A model generated the notes under the pieces. That model worked only from the letters and a program-made list of their open reading frames with translations. It was not told the origin of the DNA and searched no databases. A stretch of 64,000 nucleotides of DNA, from assembly GCA_036508135.1 (NCBI GenBank), contig DATCHW010000167.1, positions 1 through 64,000 of the forward strand, in the 5' to 3' direction. The DNA is from DATCHW01 sp036508135 (GTDB taxonomy: Bacteria; Bacteroidota; Ignavibacteria; Tepidaquicellales; Tepidaquicellaceae). The translations under genes and the position numbers were made by a program. Numbering within the stretch: the first letter of the stretch is position 1; each line of letters starts with the position of its first letter. Shown here in pieces: positions 62,001 to 64,000 of the stretch.

Positions 62001-63464
62001 ATTTACTTTACAATCGTTCTTCTGCTTTTGGTAAACACAGGTTTTTCACAACCGATTCCTCAGGATAGTTTATATCTGGCGCAAACCCGGCCGGGTCTTA
62101 ATCCGGTAATATTTCAATTGCCTGTGAGCGGCGCGTTGCGCCCGGTCGAACGAATAGCTATAAGTTCAGACGGAAAAGAAATATATTATACATTACTTAA
62201 TGACTGGCCTGCTACCATTACGAGAATAAATTGTTTTAAATATGTCGGAAATAGCTGGCAGGGACCTACTATAACTTTTGAAGGATTCGGTTGTCCCGGA
62301 CTTTCGATTAATGACAGTACAATTTTTATGCAGAAGGGTATCAATGGTCTTGGATGCACTTATTATGCAACAAGAACAAGTACAGGCTGGAGTACTCCCG
62401 TAAGGCTGCTTTCATCAAATCTTCAATCACATTATTTTCAGGAGACTCAATTAAAAAACTATTATCTTGCTTCGAATCCGGGAGGTAATACTGACATTTG
62501 TAAGTTAGTTATTCATAACCCGGATACCACAATACAGAGTTTAGGAATTCCCATTAATACTAATGAAATTGAAAATGATTTCTTTGTAGCAAGAGATGAA
62601 TCACACATAATATTCTTTCGTTTAACAGCACCGAATGATTTATTTATCAGTTATCATAAAACTAACGGGAAATGGACAAACCCAAAATCTCTCGGGCCAA
62701 ATATAAACACCAATATTTATGAATGCTGTCCTTTTGTAACAAGCGATAACAAATATCTTTTCTTCACACGTGGTAATTGGCCAATGAATACTTACTATAC
62801 TTATTGGGTTAAGGTTGACGGAATAATCGACAGCCTAAGACATACAAACTTTATTCCTTATCTGAAAAATCAAATTCCAAACCAAACAGATACGGTAGGA
62901 CATTTATTTAATTTTACGGTTCCGGACAGTACTTTTATCGATGATGATGGAAATAGTACACTGACATATTCCGCCACTTTGAGCAATGGTGGCGTGTTGC
63001 CTTCATGGTTAAGTTTTAATCCCGCTACAAGAACTTTTTCGGGCACCCCTATGGCTCTGGGCTCGATTGGTTTAAAAGTAATTGTTACAGATACAGCAAA
63101 TGCAACCGCTTCATGTACATTTACTTTAAATGTAGTTGACCACACTTCTATCAATCAGCATAACGAACAAATAATAAATGAATATAAATTATTTCAGAAT
63201 TATCCGAATCCATTTAATCCAAGTACAACTATTAGTTATTCACTACTAAATAATAGTAATGTAAGTATAAAATTATATAACATTCTCGGAAAAGAAATCG
63301 CTACACTCGTAAATTCAGTTCAAATAAGGGGAGTGTATGATATTAATTTAAACATAAGCAATCTGAATTTAGCATCAGGTATTTATGTATACACTTTAAC
63401 CGCAACTGAAACAAATTCCAATAAAGTTTTCAGGGAAACTAAAGTGATGAACTATTTAAAATAA
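61992..63464 (+). CDS. Secreted cadherin/Ig-like T9SS protein, copy 2
   Basis: 490 residues, the same length as copy 1. Signal peptide 1-19 (ending GFSQ). Its N-terminal PD40 half differs clearly from copy 1 (CPGLSINDSTIFMQKGIN), whereas the part from about residue 280 on (HTNFIPYLKNQIPNQTDTVG onwards, including the Ig-like module and most of the T9SS tail) is nearly the same. This pattern suggests exchange or conservation of the export half and diversification of the ligand-facing half. Confidence 0.87.
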   Translation: MKTIYFTIVLLLLVNTGFSQPIPQDSLYLAQTRPGLNPVIFQLPVSGALRPVERIAISSDGKEIYYTLLNDWPATITRINCFKYVGNSWQGPTITFEGFGCPGLSINDSTIFMQKGINGLGCTYYATRTSTGWSTPVRLLSSNLQSHYFQETQLKNYYLASNPGGNTDICKLVIHNPDTTIQSLGIPINTNEIENDFFVARDESHIIFFRLTAPNDLFISYHKTNGKWTNPKSLGPNINTNIYECCPFVTSDNKYLFFTRGNWPMNTYYTYWVKVDGIIDSLRHTNFIPYLKNQIPNQTDTVGHLFNFTVPDSTFIDDDGNSTLTYSATLSNGGVLPSWLSFNPATRTFSGTPMALGSIGLKVIVTDTANATASCTFTLNVVDHTSINQHNEQIINEYKLFQNYPNPFNPSTTISYSLLNNSNVSIKLYNILGKEIATLVNSVQIRGVYDINLNISNLNLASGIYVYTLTATETNSNKVFRETKVMNYLK

Positions 63465-63497
63465 TTAAATATATAATAAATAATACTTATGAAAACA
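63451..63497 (+). repeat. Array junction, copy 2 (right array)
   Basis: Same gene end, identical 24-bp spacer and start as 61954-62000. Confidence 0.85.
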
Positions 63498-64000
63498 TTT
63501 ATCTTTTTAATTCTTTGTATGGTGTTTTTAAGCACCTGTTTTGCACAAACAATTCCTCCCGATAGTTTATATTTGGCACAAACCCCTCCGGGGAATACAC
63601 CAATAGTGTTTCAATTACCTATAAGCAGCGGAACACGTCCTATTGAAAGAATAACAATATCTTCCGACGATAAAGAAATATATTATAGCGAAATTGACGG
63701 ATATCCCCCTAATATTCTAAGAATAAAATGTTATAAATATTTAAACGATAAATGGGAGGGACCTTTCGTGGTTTTTGAAGGATACATGGCGCCGGCTCTT
63801 TCGCTTAATGACAGTATTATGTATATGCAAAATAACCTGAATGGTATCGCATGCACATATTACTCAACAAGAAATAGTACAGGCTGGAGTATTCCTATAA
63901 GACGGCTTTCAACAAATCTTGCAACACATTATTTCCGGGAAACAAATCTTAAAAATTATTATTTATCTACAACTTTCCCGGGAACTTCATTAAGAGATAT
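63489..64000 (+). CDS. Secreted T9SS-array protein, copy 3 (3' partial)
   Basis: Starts at ATG 63489 with signal peptide MKTFIFLILCMVFLSTCFAQ and continues open to the window end (170 codons). The start of the mature part (TIPPDSLYLAQTPPGNTP) and RIKCYKYLNDKWEGP are closely related to copies 1 and 2. The C-terminal half is outside the window. It shows that the array continues to the right. Confidence 0.88.
   Translation, partial: MKTFIFLILCMVFLSTCFAQTIPPDSLYLAQTPPGNTPIVFQLPISSGTRPIERITISSDDKEIYYSEIDGYPPNILRIKCYKYLNDKWEGPFVVFEGYMAPALSLNDSIMYMQNNLNGIACTYYSTRNSTGWSIPIRRLSTNLATHYFRETNLKNYYLSTTFPGTSLRD

Noticed and set aside
1..64000. CRISPR arrays, tRNA and rRNA genes
   Set aside because: No regularly spaced direct repeats with unique spacers, and no T-loop/anticodon pattern or rRNA core sequence, were found while reading both strands; weak tRNA cannot be fully excluded without a scan.

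Overview
The window looks like a chromosome segment from an Ignavibacteria-type member of the Bacteroidota/Chlorobiota group. The sequence is AT-rich. Many secreted proteins end in a type IX secretion (T9SS) type A sorting domain that opens with NYPNPFN(P), a motif typical of Ignavibacteria and relatives. Housekeeping genes fit this: DUF2851, GWxTD, RimO, RecA/RecX, a B12-dependent ribonucleotide reductase and a full-length pyruvate:ferredoxin oxidoreductase. No rRNA, tRNA or CRISPR array was seen.

Layout. 1-3476: tandem array of at least three YCF48-like beta-propeller proteins with T9SS tails, the first cut by the window edge. 3535-3619: a three-way-junction hairpin with a U tail. 3671-8634: an M6-like secreted metalloprotease, two unknown proteins and a single-domain globin. 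8756-13871 (minus): an FNR-like four-cysteine sensor without a DNA-binding domain, then nifJ, then a dihydroorotate-dehydrogenase-like flavoprotein. 14156-18705: SH3-like secreted protein, DUF2851, TPR lipoprotein, DUF58. 18725-31790: secreted hydrolases and peptidases, GWxTD protein, rimO, and a lipoprotein MsrB-MsrA fusion with a VOC protein. 31865-39410 (minus): recX, recA, a GH29 fucosidase and nrdJ; the fucosidase lies between nrdJ and a second copy of the last ~28 codons of nrdJ. 39698-44040 (minus): five genes (helical protein, SPFH-SHOCT protein, three zinc-ribbon proteins) resembling the Bacillus ydjGHI/PspA membrane-stress module.

46251-53610 is an accessory, defence-like region. 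It holds an intact HigA antitoxin with a decayed HigB, an HTH plus nucleotidyltransferase pair with a 29-bp dyad operator, a DNA adenine methylase beside a ParB-like protein, and an AlbA_2 (Schlafen-like) ATP-binding protein carrying a C-terminal RNA recognition motif. 55255-56625 is an IS256-family element with inverted ends. 58351-58805 is a HicA/HicB pair. Behind it are remnants of a helicase-like gene and of the mutS 3' end. 59521-60450 is a LytS-like protein lacking the phospho-acceptor histidine. From 60495 to the window end is a second tandem array of at least three secreted T9SS proteins.

Intergenic DNA is rich in short palindromic repeats of several families, some in two or more copies. 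The most unusual items are the AlbA_2-ATPase-RRM fusion and its neighbours, the FNR-like sensor without HTH upstream of nifJ, the nrdJ-tail duplication around the fucosidase gene, the SPFH/zinc-ribbon operon, and a pair of structured elements at 28.27-28.50 kb sharing a conserved core. All calls come from reading the sequence; no database search was run.
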